DNA of 64,000 nt. Origin: Anaerohalosphaera lusitana (GTDB lineage: Bacteria > Planctomycetota > Phycisphaerae > Sedimentisphaerales > Anaerohalosphaeraceae). A program made the translations under genes and the position numbers. The stretch is taken from NCBI RefSeq assembly GCF_002007645.1, contig NZ_CP019791.1, positions 3,092,593 through 3,156,592 on the forward strand. The letters run 5' to 3'. The notes below the pieces were generated by a model. It ran no database searches. It was not told where the DNA came from and was given only the letters and a program-made list of their open reading frames with translations. Shown here in pieces: positions 23,951-32,583 of this stretch (position 1 is the first letter of the stretch; every line of letters begins with the position of its first letter).

Positions 23951-24290
23951 CTGTCTGGAATTCGTGCGTTCCGGGCGGTCCTGTACCGCAATCTCAGAGC
24001 GCAGTTGAGAAAAGTGCAGGTATGATATGCAAGTTGTATCCATATGTCAAACGAAACAGTAAGCATCAACCGTTATACGGGGACAACCTTGCATTGGTCG
24101 GTGGTGATGCAGAAAAACACCTAAAAAACACTAGCAACTGTAAGGTACTGTCAGGCATGAACTTATGCTGCCATGGTTTTTGGAAATCGACAAATCTACA
24201 AAAGCAAAAAAATATTTCACAATTTGATATTTTTAGAAATTCTTATAGCTACCAAGCCCCCTGCTTATGGACTGGCACTCGAACCCCTGC
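23951..24290. other. Gap between nfn and efflux operons
   Basis: About 340 bases without a convincing gene. It holds the nfn promoter (24022-24050). Near 24258-24293 two short hairpins (CCAAGC/GCTTATGG and GGCA/TGCC around a TTCGAG loop) vaguely recall a tRNA T-arm, but no cloverleaf can be built. A 165-residue rightward open frame across the region is judged spurious. Confidence 0.4.
24022..24050 (-). promoter_or_regulatory. Promoter of the nfnAB operon
   Basis: On the minus strand TTGACA (24045-24050) and TATCAT (24022-24027) are separated by 17 bases. The leader to the nfnA start is about 80 bases. Confidence 0.7.
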
Positions 24291-25586
24291 CTATTCATGT
24301 CGGAGTGATTCGATCGGATCCATATGCGCCGCTCTGTAAGCTGGATATATTCCAAATGCAAGTCCGACTGCTGCACTAATACCGAAGGCCAGAACAAGCG
24401 AACCGGGAGTAATTACCGTCCGCATCTGACCGAAATAGGTAACTAATATGGGAATCAGTGATCCCACCGCCATCCCCAGTATACCGCCGCAGAGTGTCAG
24501 GATCAGCGTCTCTGAAAGGAACTGCATTACAATATCCCTCTGCCTGGCACCAAGTGCACGTCGGATGCCTATTTCGCGTGTACGTTCACTGACAGTCGCC
24601 ATCATAATGTTCATGATACCGATGCCGCCCACCAGAAGGCTGATAGCCGCGATAGAACCAAGGACGATGGTAAATATACGCTGGACATCTTTAGCGCGCT
24701 GCATAAGCTCCAGCGGCACAATAATTTCGTAATCATTCTTCTTGTGAAATCTAGATAGTATAGACTGCACGCTCCGCCTTGTAGACAGAACCTGGTCGAT
24801 TGTGCGCGACTGCACAATAATTTCCTGTAACTCAACACGCTCCAGTGTGGCACCGCCGGCTCCCATTTGGATTGATGTTTCTCCAAATCGCGTCCGGGCC
24901 GTTGTAAGAGGGATATAGATTTTGCCCGTATTCGCACCGCGTTCCTTTTCCGGATTGTTTTTCCCGCCCTGCAGCTCTGATGCAGCTATGTCTTTCTGCG
25001 CAGAAACCACACCGACCACACTGTAATAATCTCCACCCACTTTTATGTTCTGTCCCAGCGGATCGTCAAACAGAAAGAGTTCGTTGCGAACCTTATCATC
25101 GATTACACATACAGCCTGTTTGTAATGTGTATCTGTTGTCGTAATGAAACGTCCATACTTTAGGCTCAAGGACAATATTTCCCGATACCACGGCACAGTT
25201 CCGATGACCTCGGTTGAGACCCGGCTGTTGCGATAAAGAGCCTGATCCGAAATACGTCTGTTTGGCACGAGCACACGCACGTTCGGTATTGCACCGCGAA
25301 ACCGCTCCGCATCGTCGTAAGTCAAACCATATTCTTTGAGCGTCTGCTGTTGACCGATGGATGATTTGTCTTCTGGGGGCGGGACCGTTTTGATGATGAT
25401 GTTTCGACTGCCCAACTGCGATATTTTTTCCTGAGCATCCTGGCTGGCCCCTTCTCCAATCGCCAACATTGAAACGACGGAACTGACGCCGAAAATAATC
25501 CCAAGCATCGTAAGGGTTGACCGTAGACGGTGCATCCAAAGGCTTTTAACTCCCAGTTTCAGCGTGCGTTTGAAACGAAAAATCAT
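24291..25586 (-). CDS. macB: MacB-like ABC transporter permease
   Basis: A 431-residue permease of the MacB/FtsX type. The N-terminal helix (about 20-42, LTMLGIIFGVSSVVSMLAIG) is followed by a large periplasmic domain (MacB_PCD, about 45-290) and three C-terminal helices with the FtsX motif and a signature RTREIGIRRALGARQRDI segment. It works as a dimer with the ATPase encoded just upstream and, in a tripartite pump, with an adaptor and TolC to push substrates out of the periplasm. It is the last gene of the four-gene operon, starting 12 bases after the ATPase stop. Confidence 0.92.
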   Translation of the reverse strand: MIFRFKRTLKLGVKSLWMHRLRSTLTMLGIIFGVSSVVSMLAIGEGASQDAQEKISQLGSRNIIIKTVPPPEDKSSIGQQQTLKEYGLTYDDAERFRGAIPNVRVLVPNRRISDQALYRNSRVSTEVIGTVPWYREILSLSLKYGRFITTTDTHYKQAVCVIDDKVRNELFLFDDPLGQNIKVGGDYYSVVGVVSAQKDIAASELQGGKNNPEKERGANTGKIYIPLTTARTRFGETSIQMGAGGATLERVELQEIIVQSRTIDQVLSTRRSVQSILSRFHKKNDYEIIVPLELMQRAKDVQRIFTIVLGSIAAISLLVGGIGIMNIMMATVSERTREIGIRRALGARQRDIVMQFLSETLILTLCGGILGMAVGSLIPILVTYFGQMRTVITPGSLVLAFGISAAVGLAFGIYPAYRAAHMDPIESLRHE

Positions 25587-25598
25587 GAAAGGCCGCCC

Positions 25599-26330
25599 TT
25601 AATTATATACGTCTTCTGCAATCTGCCCATCGAACAATCTGATCGCTCTTTGAGCATGCGTTGCAATATTCTCATCGTGTGTTACAACTACCAACGTCTT
25701 GCCTTCCTCGTGCAAACGGTCGAGGATGTCGAGGATGTCCGAACCGCTTTGCGAGTCGAGATTACCTGTCGGCTCATCCGCCAAGATGATCAGCGGGTCG
25801 TTCGCCAAAGCCCTTGCGATAGCAACCCGCTGCTGCTGACCACCACTTAATTCCGAAGGACGATGCCGCATTCTGTCACCAAGACCCACCATTTCAGCAA
25901 GCTCTTTGGCCCTTTCGTTACTCTCCTCTTCACTGTAGTTCTGGTAAAACATGGGTATTTCTATGTTTTCTATGACATTCAATTGAGAGATGAGATTGAA
26001 GGACTGAAAAATAAAACCGATCCTTGCTCCGCGTATTTTGGAAAGTTCATCATCTTCCAGTTCTGAGACATCTACCCCTCCCAGTTTATAGCTGCCGCTC
26101 GTGGGCCGATCGAGACACCCAATCATATTCAGCAGTGTAGACTTTCCCGACCCGCTGGGGCCCATTATAGTCACATATTCGCCGGTATTGATCGTCATGT
26201 CAATTTCACGCAATACCCGCAGTTTTGTCGGGCCAAGCTGATAATTCTTGCAAAGTTTTTCCATTAAAAGAATGGACTCTTTTTGCGCATTGGCATCAAT
26301 ATGGGTCATAAGGCTATTATCTTCCATCAA
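25599..26330 (-). CDS. ABC transporter ATPase (MacB/LolD type)
   Basis: A 243-residue ATPase with Walker A GPSGSGKS, the Q-loop IFQSFNLISQLNVIEN, signature LSGGQQQRVAIARAL and Walker B LIILADEPTG with the D-loop NLDSQSG. It powers the neighbouring permease on the cytosolic side. Its start overlaps the adaptor stop in ATGA (26327-26330), so translation is coupled. In classical MacB this domain is fused to the permease; here it is separate, as in many non-proteobacterial pumps. Confidence 0.95.
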   Translation of the reverse strand: MMEDNSLMTHIDANAQKESILLMEKLCKNYQLGPTKLRVLREIDMTINTGEYVTIMGPSGSGKSTLLNMIGCLDRPTSGSYKLGGVDVSELEDDELSKIRGARIGFIFQSFNLISQLNVIENIEIPMFYQNYSEEESNERAKELAEMVGLGDRMRHRPSELSGGQQQRVAIARALANDPLIILADEPTGNLDSQSGSDILDILDRLHEEGKTLVVVTHDENIATHAQRAIRLFDGQIAEDVYN

Positions 26331-28231
26331 TTCTGTCCCCGACTCTGCGTTTCCACACTGCCCCCGCCACCAGGAGCTTTCGATGGTATGTTGTCGCCGG
26401 ACTGCGTTTCTCTCGAGGCGCCGCGTTCGCCCCTTCCGGAACGTCTGCGTCCCTGGGGTGAGCCTTGCTCTTCGCGGGCTGCCTGTCCATCATTGGGTGA
26501 ACCTTCATCTTCGCTCTGGCCATCCTCTGCCCGACGGTTTTTCCATGCATTGTTAGACTGGACATAACCAGATTCCCCAGAGTAACTGTCGAATAAAGGA
26601 GGATTCATAAGCACCTGTTCACCTTCTTCCAGGCCTTCTACGATCTGAACCATTGTGTCCGTAAAAGCTCCTGTGCGAACCTGCCGTTCTTCAGGGCCGG
26701 GCTCTGATTCTACGTAACAGACCTTTCTACCACCACGGTTAGCCACAACCTGGATCGGAACCTGCAGCACCTCTTCCATATCCCTGACCAATATCTCCAC
26801 ACTGCAGGACATGCGTGTTCTCAGAAATTCATGTGTACCATCTATACTTACAAGCGTCTTATATACTTTCAGGTCTGGGTTCATCCAGCCCTGCTGCTGG
26901 TCAGGTAGCGGAGCAACCTCCAGCACTTCGCCATGCAGGGTTCTATCAGGGAAGGCATCCATGATGATCTGTGCCGGCTGACCGGCCCTTACTTTGTCCA
27001 CTTCGGTCTCATGGACGCTGATCTCTGCGACCATGGCAGCGGTATCCGGCATCGAAATAATGGTCTGGCCTTCGTAGACAACTTCACCTTTGGCAATTAT
27101 ACCGCCTGAACCGCCTCGTCTCATAGCTCTGAACGTATCGCCGCTACCGCCCTCTCCGTAGATCACCAGCCCCGGCGCAACCGCTCTAATTGTGCAAAAT
27201 TCTATCTGCTCCCGCAGTTCTTCCACGAAATTGCGTTGCGAATTATACCGCTCCTCCCAATTGTTCAAGCTTGCCTGGGCTTGCGCCAGTCTGGATCGGC
27301 ATTGAGCGTAGGTCCGCTCAAGCTCTCGGCCAGCTTCAACGTAATCACTGAGATATTGCTCAGCGTTCTTCGGAAAATCGTAATTAAGGAACAGATCGAG
27401 ATTAACCTGAGCATTTTCCCGGGAAAACTGACGACTTGTAACATCCAGCCTGTCCCGCTCCAACTGCAGATCCGAAACATAGTCCGCTTCGTGCAGCTTT
27501 TCGGAGCCTGCCAGTGTGTCCTCAGCAGTTGTAAGGTTGCCTTCGGCGAGAACAATCTCGTCTCTGAGCCTTTTGAGTTCCTGCCCTGCTGAAGAACCGT
27601 CCAGAAGGTTAGGGTCATTTTTGACCTTTTCGAGGAAAGGGGACACATGCCCTGTCAGGCTTTCTGCCTCGTCGACGTTTTTCGTCAACTGGGCCGCAAG
27701 CTGTTTGCCGAGATATTTTTCCAGATCAAGCAGTGCAAACCGCACAGTAAGCCTTGCATTTGAACTGTCACTTTCGTTTTGTATGACCTGAATATCATAA
27801 GCTTCTTTGGCGGCTGTATAGTTCTCCTGGTCGCCTGCCAGCTCCATTTCTTCTTCCTGAAGTCGATCTTCCAAACTCGAAGAGTCGAGCTCGACCAGCA
27901 CCATACCATTATCAACATCTTCCTGGGTAACATAGGTTCCAGGCGGCACGATGTCGAGGATGGCAATATCGGATATACCCCTCATACGCTCCACCCGGCA
28001 CTTGTACTGAATGGAATCCTTCGCGCGTATGCTGCCTCCTTCGGTCACTGTCACCATAAGGTCACCTCGGCGAACGGGTACTGTCTGCTCTTCGTTAACA
28101 TCGACAGCGCCAGTCTGTGCAGCCAGAAACCAGACGGTCGCCACGATGACGGCTGCTGCCAAGAATATTATCAGCTTCTTCTTATGTCTCATTGAAGATT
28201 TGCTCTTTTTCTGTGTATTCTTGCTTGGCAT
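26327..28231 (-). CDS. HlyD/MacA-like efflux adaptor, long
   Basis: A 634-residue periplasmic adaptor anchored by one N-terminal helix (about 20-41). It has a lipoyl-like half (VTVTEGGSIRAKDSIQYKC), a long alpha-helical hairpin (about 110-330, Glu/Leu/Gln-rich coiled coil), the second lipoyl half (FCTIRAVAPGLVIYGEG) and barrel plus membrane-proximal domains. The C-terminus adds about 75 residues of low complexity rich in Gly, Ser, Arg, Glu and Gln. It would link the MacB-like permease to the TolC protein encoded just upstream. MacA proteins are about 370 residues, so the hairpin and tail are unusually long. Confidence 0.9.
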   Translation of the reverse strand: MPSKNTQKKSKSSMRHKKKLIIFLAAAVIVATVWFLAAQTGAVDVNEEQTVPVRRGDLMVTVTEGGSIRAKDSIQYKCRVERMRGISDIAILDIVPPGTYVTQEDVDNGMVLVELDSSSLEDRLQEEEMELAGDQENYTAAKEAYDIQVIQNESDSSNARLTVRFALLDLEKYLGKQLAAQLTKNVDEAESLTGHVSPFLEKVKNDPNLLDGSSAGQELKRLRDEIVLAEGNLTTAEDTLAGSEKLHEADYVSDLQLERDRLDVTSRQFSRENAQVNLDLFLNYDFPKNAEQYLSDYVEAGRELERTYAQCRSRLAQAQASLNNWEERYNSQRNFVEELREQIEFCTIRAVAPGLVIYGEGGSGDTFRAMRRGGSGGIIAKGEVVYEGQTIISMPDTAAMVAEISVHETEVDKVRAGQPAQIIMDAFPDRTLHGEVLEVAPLPDQQQGWMNPDLKVYKTLVSIDGTHEFLRTRMSCSVEILVRDMEEVLQVPIQVVANRGGRKVCYVESEPGPEERQVRTGAFTDTMVQIVEGLEEGEQVLMNPPLFDSYSGESGYVQSNNAWKNRRAEDGQSEDEGSPNDGQAAREEQGSPQGRRRSGRGERGASRETQSGDNIPSKAPGGGGSVETQSRGQN

Positions 28232-28257
28232 AAACTCGAACCTTCATTAATTTGCAA

Positions 28258-29868
28258 TTACCTGTCTTGTTCCCACATTCCGTCAGGCTTAACCCGCAGG
28301 ATACCTACATCGCGGAAGAAACTCAACTTCGCGATCATATGATCTACCAATGCATTGAGCACATCGTCCTGGGCCTGCACCAGTGCATCTTCCGAGTCGA
28401 GCAGCAGTCGGACCGTTCCCCGGCCGTACTGGAGTGACAATTTTTCGACCTGAACTCTCTTTTCAGCAAGCTCCAGGCCCATCTTCTGGATCCGGTAACT
28501 TTCAGCCGTCTGAACGAGTTCTCGGTATGCATCACGAACCTGAAGCTTGACCCTGTCCACCTCTTCATCATAGTCTCGCTGTTGCCGCTGCACATTTATC
28601 AGCGCTTCCCTGTAATCGTTACGCTCCGCCCTACGGTCCAACGGCAGATTAGCGGTAATCCCTGCACTGTATGCTCCGTCATGAAATCTAAGGCGGGTTA
28701 TTTCAGTATCGGGAGTTGAATCGACGTCAGCACTTGCTACTAAATCCACCTGCGTTACCAAACCATCCGCTGCAAGAATTAGTTTTCTTTCAGAATCGTC
28801 CAATCTGTCCCGCACATTGCTCAAATCGAGACGAAGTTCCTGTGCTGTTTTTATCGCCTCTTCCGCGCTGTATTCCGGCTCACTGACACCTATATCCTGC
28901 AAAGCCGTTAATTCGTCCGGGTCCAGCTCCACATCAACATCTGTGGGCAGAGCAAGTGTTATCTTGAAATTATCAAGAGCCTGCTCATAGTTCTGAACAG
29001 CCGAAACGACATTCTGCTCGGCACTGAGCAGTCGCTGTTCGGCTTCTGCAAGATCGTATGCCGGCCGCTGCCCCACCTCTACCTCCATGCGAAGCTGATT
29101 GGTCGAATCGACAAGTCGCTGATAGCTGGCTTGCTGGATTTCAACGCGGTTTTTCTGCAAAAGGACCCTGTAGTACTCGCTGATAACCGAAACTACAAAA
29201 TCCTTACGAAATCTATTGAACGATCTTATGTTGTAAAGAACGTTTCTCTCTGCCTGTGTAAGGTTCTCACGTGCTATACGACCGGCTCCATTGCCGATCA
29301 GGGGTGCAGCCAAACTGGCAGACAAAACAGATCCCAGCGATGTCTGCGGATCCCCTGTCAGATACCTAAACCAGTCCGCTGTCAGGCTGGTGCCTATCAG
29401 GATACCATCGCCTAAAAGGAAATCTCTTCTCACACCACCCGATGACTCTATGGTCGTCGACTCGTCAGCGGGTGTATTTTCATAAAAGGCATCTACTGTC
29501 CCGAACCACTGCGTGGCATATTGATAGCGCGTAAGCGTCAGATCGAGCGCAGACAGATAAAGAGACTCCTTCTGTGTCTGGTAAGATCTATTGAAGTTGG
29601 TAGCCATCTCTACCGCACTGGCCTGACTGAGCACGCCGGACTCAGGAATCCTTGAAACCACATCAATCTGATTCGGTTCGCCGTCGCTTATCCTGTAATT
29701 GGCTTTATAACCAAATCTCTCCTGCCATTTATTATTCAGGATCTTATAGACATCTTCGTCCGCTTCCGACTTGTATTCATCCGGCGTCTTGCACCCAAAT
29801 GAAAAAACCAGCAATCCAACTAACGCAAAAAGAGATATTGATCGCACAGACCTGCACAAGTTACTCAT
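28258..29868 (-). CDS. TolC-family outer membrane efflux protein
   Basis: A 536-residue outer membrane channel protein. The signal peptide ends in a lipobox-like SFGC (Cys at about 25), so it may be lipidated as many OprM-type channels are. Two long helical repeat units (about 165-330 and 370-520) with the AERNVLYNIRSF and ALDNFKITL features are typical of OEP repeats. The frame is open to 29955, but the ATG at 29868 is preferred because it begins the signal peptide and has GAGAGG ahead. It heads the operon TolC - adaptor - ATPase - permease, a complete tripartite exporter. Confidence 0.9.
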   Translation of the reverse strand: MSNLCRSVRSISLFALVGLLVFSFGCKTPDEYKSEADEDVYKILNNKWQERFGYKANYRISDGEPNQIDVVSRIPESGVLSQASAVEMATNFNRSYQTQKESLYLSALDLTLTRYQYATQWFGTVDAFYENTPADESTTIESSGGVRRDFLLGDGILIGTSLTADWFRYLTGDPQTSLGSVLSASLAAPLIGNGAGRIARENLTQAERNVLYNIRSFNRFRKDFVVSVISEYYRVLLQKNRVEIQQASYQRLVDSTNQLRMEVEVGQRPAYDLAEAEQRLLSAEQNVVSAVQNYEQALDNFKITLALPTDVDVELDPDELTALQDIGVSEPEYSAEEAIKTAQELRLDLSNVRDRLDDSERKLILAADGLVTQVDLVASADVDSTPDTEITRLRFHDGAYSAGITANLPLDRRAERNDYREALINVQRQQRDYDEEVDRVKLQVRDAYRELVQTAESYRIQKMGLELAEKRVQVEKLSLQYGRGTVRLLLDSEDALVQAQDDVLNALVDHMIAKLSFFRDVGILRVKPDGMWEQDR

Positions 29869-30143
29869 AAACCTCTCGTTCTTTGATAACCGTATTTGAT
29901 GACTAGACGTGCGGGAAACACGTTTATTGCAAAGAAATGTAATTTTTGGCCACATTGATCAATGCCTGAGATACGGAAAGAAGCAGAAAACCACGATAAG
30001 GCTGGCAAACCTGACTCAAATAAAAGCAGAATCGCAAAGATAAAGTGGGTTGCTCAATACCGCAATGTATCATAACATCTTCTATTGCCGTAATACAAAC
30101 GGATTATATGGGACCAAAATTAATCCGGGGGGGACAAGAAAAA

Positions 30144-32519
30144 ATGCGGGGGACCAAATGGTATATTATGGCCATTTTGTTTTTGCTGATCGGGCTGGGT
30201 ACCACGAGTGCACAGGATGAAAAGGCTGAAGTGCATGTTGGCGTGGTCATAGATGGTCCATGGGAGAACAACGCGGGAGTATCGAATCTTTTCGTCAGCG
30301 AAATACTCAAGCTCACAGGTAACGAATTCAATGTCGTTTTTTCGCCGAAGCATACCTTTATAGCCGACTGGTCACAGGAGAGCATCGAGGGGGGGATCGA
30401 GAGATTTCTTGCGGACGAAGAAATAGACATTGTGATGACACCGGGGATCATTGGTTCGCACTATCTGAGCACTCGAGGGCCGCTTGGCAAACCCGGCATT
30501 GCACCGTTCGTTCTGGATGCCAAAATACAGAGCCTGACGGTCACCGATTCTGGAACCAGCGGTGTGAAAAATCTGACTTATGTGCTCATAGGCGGCAGCG
30601 TCTCTGAGAGCCTCACGGATTTTCTTGAGGTCGTCAAATTCAAACACATAACATTTCTGATTGGTCAGCCGGTTGCAAAGGCGATACCACGGTTACCAGG
30701 TGGGCTGGTTCGTGAGGCTGAAAAGATGGATCTAAGCGCGGACTATCTCGAGGTCAGTGAATCCGCTGAAATAACTCTTAAAAAGCTCAAAGCTAGAACT
30801 GATGCAGTTTACGTCAACCCGTTGATGAATATAAGCGGTAAAGAGCTGGCCCGACTTGCTGAAGGACTCAAGGAACGAGATATTCCGAGTTTCTCAGCAA
30901 TCGGTAAGGACGGAGTGGAAGTTGGCTTTCTAATGTCCACGCTTCCGGAATCGCTGTTCCAGAGAATTGCAAGGCGAACGGCATTAAATCTGCAGTCGAT
31001 ACTGCTGGGCACGGAACCGAGCGAGCTGCCTGTAAGACTTGCCGGCAGAGAGGAACTGACGCTGAACGTCGAAACGGCTGAGGCGATCAGGCTTGAGATA
31101 CCGTGGAATCTACGTCTGGAGGCGGACCTGATCGGCAAGACAGAAAGGGAAAGACTCCCGAAGCTGAGTATGGAGCGGGTACTGTCCGAAGCGGTTGCAA
31201 AGAACCTTGACATCGCGGCACAGGAACGGATGGTTGCTGCGGGGTCTGCACAAGTAAGAGATGCTCTGGCCGTGTTGCTGCCTCAGATCGATTTATCCAC
31301 GCAGGTTGTTCAGGTAGATAAGGACAGGATCGAAGCTGCGCCGGGTGAAGCAGCGGAGCGGGAATACAGCACAGGATTTGAATTCAGGCAGCTTTTATAT
31401 TCCGAGCAGGCATGGGCAAGTTACGACATAGAAGAGTTTCTGCAGGCCGCCCGTTTGCAGGAGCTCAACGAAGTCAGGCTGGATATAACGCAGCAGGCCG
31501 GTACGGCTTACCTGGACGTATTGCGTGCGCAAACAAGGCTCCGGGTGCGTATGAGTGATCTGCGTCTGACTCGTTCAAACCTGCAGATGGCCAGGGAAAG
31601 ACGTGAGGTCGGAGTCAGCGGGCCGGGCGAAGTGTACAGGTGGGAGAATCGCCTTGCCACACGAAAACAGGAGGTACTAAATGCCGAAGCGGATCTGCAG
31701 ATAGCTATGCTAGAGGTAAACCGCCTTCTACACAGACCGATTGATATGCAGTTCGCTGTAGCGGAGACAAGTCTTGGAGATGATGAGCTGCTTCTCAACA
31801 GATTGAACTTTTTTGAAAGCCTGAGTACGAGGAAAGCGGTTTTGAACTTTGCGGATGCTTTGGTTAAGACCGGCCTTGCCAGATCGCCGCAGATACGGAA
31901 CGTCAAAGCATTGATAGATGCCAAACGCAGGGAACAAAAAAGCACTGAAAACGCGATGTGGCAACCTGATGTGGCTTTCGTATTCGACTTCTCTCATCGT
32001 TTCGCAGAAGAAGGAGTAGGAGAAAGATTTCTTAAAGCGAGCCCGGAAAACGACACGGATTGGGCAGCGGGCATTTCAATTGATTTCCCCTTGTACAGCG
32101 GAGGAAGTAAAACCGCCAGGATCATCCAAACCACCCAGGAACTGGCTGAACTTATTTTCACGCTCGGTTCCGCTCGCGAACAGGTCGAACAGCGGGTGCG
32201 GGCCGCAATGGAAACTGCGACGGCATCATACAGGAACATCGGATTGTCGAGAAAAGCCGAAGCTGCGGCAGCTAAGAATCTGGATCTGACGGTCGATTCT
32301 TATGCGCAAGGCGTGGTGTCGATACTGGATCTGCTCGATGCTCAGAACGCGGCAGTGCAGGCCGAGCTGGCATCCGCGAACGCGGTTTATGACTTCCTAA
32401 TAGACCTTATGGAAGTCCAGCGGGCAGCAAGCATTTTTAACATACTTATGGAGGATGAAGCCGAGGAGATAATGTTCGGACAATTGAGACAGGCAGTGAA
32501 AACTGATACCGGGAGGTAG
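30144..32519 (+). CDS. ABC substrate-binding-like domain fused to a TolC channel
   Basis: A 791-residue protein with a Sec signal peptide (about 1-23, ending TTSAQ). Residues about 28-320 resemble type I periplasmic substrate-binding proteins of the ABC_sub_bind (TrpX-like) group: VHVGVVIDGPWENNAGV at the start, ITFLIGQPVAKAIP and DAVYVNPLMNISGKELARLAEGLKERDIP later. Residues about 350-785 form two TolC/OEP repeats (LSMERVLSEAVAKNLDIAAQERM; GISIDFPLYSGGSKTARI). Frame and codon use are continuous through the junction. The start at 30144 is preferred over 30045 because it begins the signal peptide. A solute-binding domain on an outer membrane channel would sit in the periplasm; function unknown. 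Confidence 0.85.
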   Translation: MRGTKWYIMAILFLLIGLGTTSAQDEKAEVHVGVVIDGPWENNAGVSNLFVSEILKLTGNEFNVVFSPKHTFIADWSQESIEGGIERFLADEEIDIVMTPGIIGSHYLSTRGPLGKPGIAPFVLDAKIQSLTVTDSGTSGVKNLTYVLIGGSVSESLTDFLEVVKFKHITFLIGQPVAKAIPRLPGGLVREAEKMDLSADYLEVSESAEITLKKLKARTDAVYVNPLMNISGKELARLAEGLKERDIPSFSAIGKDGVEVGFLMSTLPESLFQRIARRTALNLQSILLGTEPSELPVRLAGREELTLNVETAEAIRLEIPWNLRLEADLIGKTERERLPKLSMERVLSEAVAKNLDIAAQERMVAAGSAQVRDALAVLLPQIDLSTQVVQVDKDRIEAAPGEAAEREYSTGFEFRQLLYSEQAWASYDIEEFLQAARLQELNEVRLDITQQAGTAYLDVLRAQTRLRVRMSDLRLTRSNLQMARERREVGVSGPGEVYRWENRLATRKQEVLNAEADLQIAMLEVNRLLHRPIDMQFAVAETSLGDDELLLNRLNFFESLSTRKAVLNFADALVKTGLARSPQIRNVKALIDAKRREQKSTENAMWQPDVAFVFDFSHRFAEEGVGERFLKASPENDTDWAAGISIDFPLYSGGSKTARIIQTTQELAELIFTLGSAREQVEQRVRAAMETATASYRNIGLSRKAEAAAAKNLDLTVDSYAQGVVSILDLLDAQNAAVQAELASANAVYDFLIDLMEVQRAASIFNILMEDEAEEIMFGQLRQAVKTDTGR

Positions 32520-32544
32520 CTGTTTCGGCCAGGGTGGGTAAGAA

Positions 32545-32574
32545 AACCTGCGACAGATGATTCTGCCGCAGGTT
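32545..32574 (-). terminator. Shared hairpin between convergent genes
   Basis: AACCTGCG (32545-32552) pairs with CGCAGGTT (32567-32574). On the minus strand, 10 bases after the dockerin protein stop, it is followed by TTTTC, giving a fair terminator. Rightward it could also stop the TolC-fusion transcript, though the tail there is TTAA. Confidence 0.65.
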
Positions 32575-32583
32575 AATGAAAGG

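Noticed and set aside
24258-24293. tRNA-like T-arm sequence
   Set aside because: The TTCGAG loop is present but no acceptor, D or anticodon stem can be formed around it.
23842-24339. Rightward 165-codon open frame across the nfn promoter
   Set aside because: It overlaps nfnA and its promoter, has no ribosome site and no recognisable protein.
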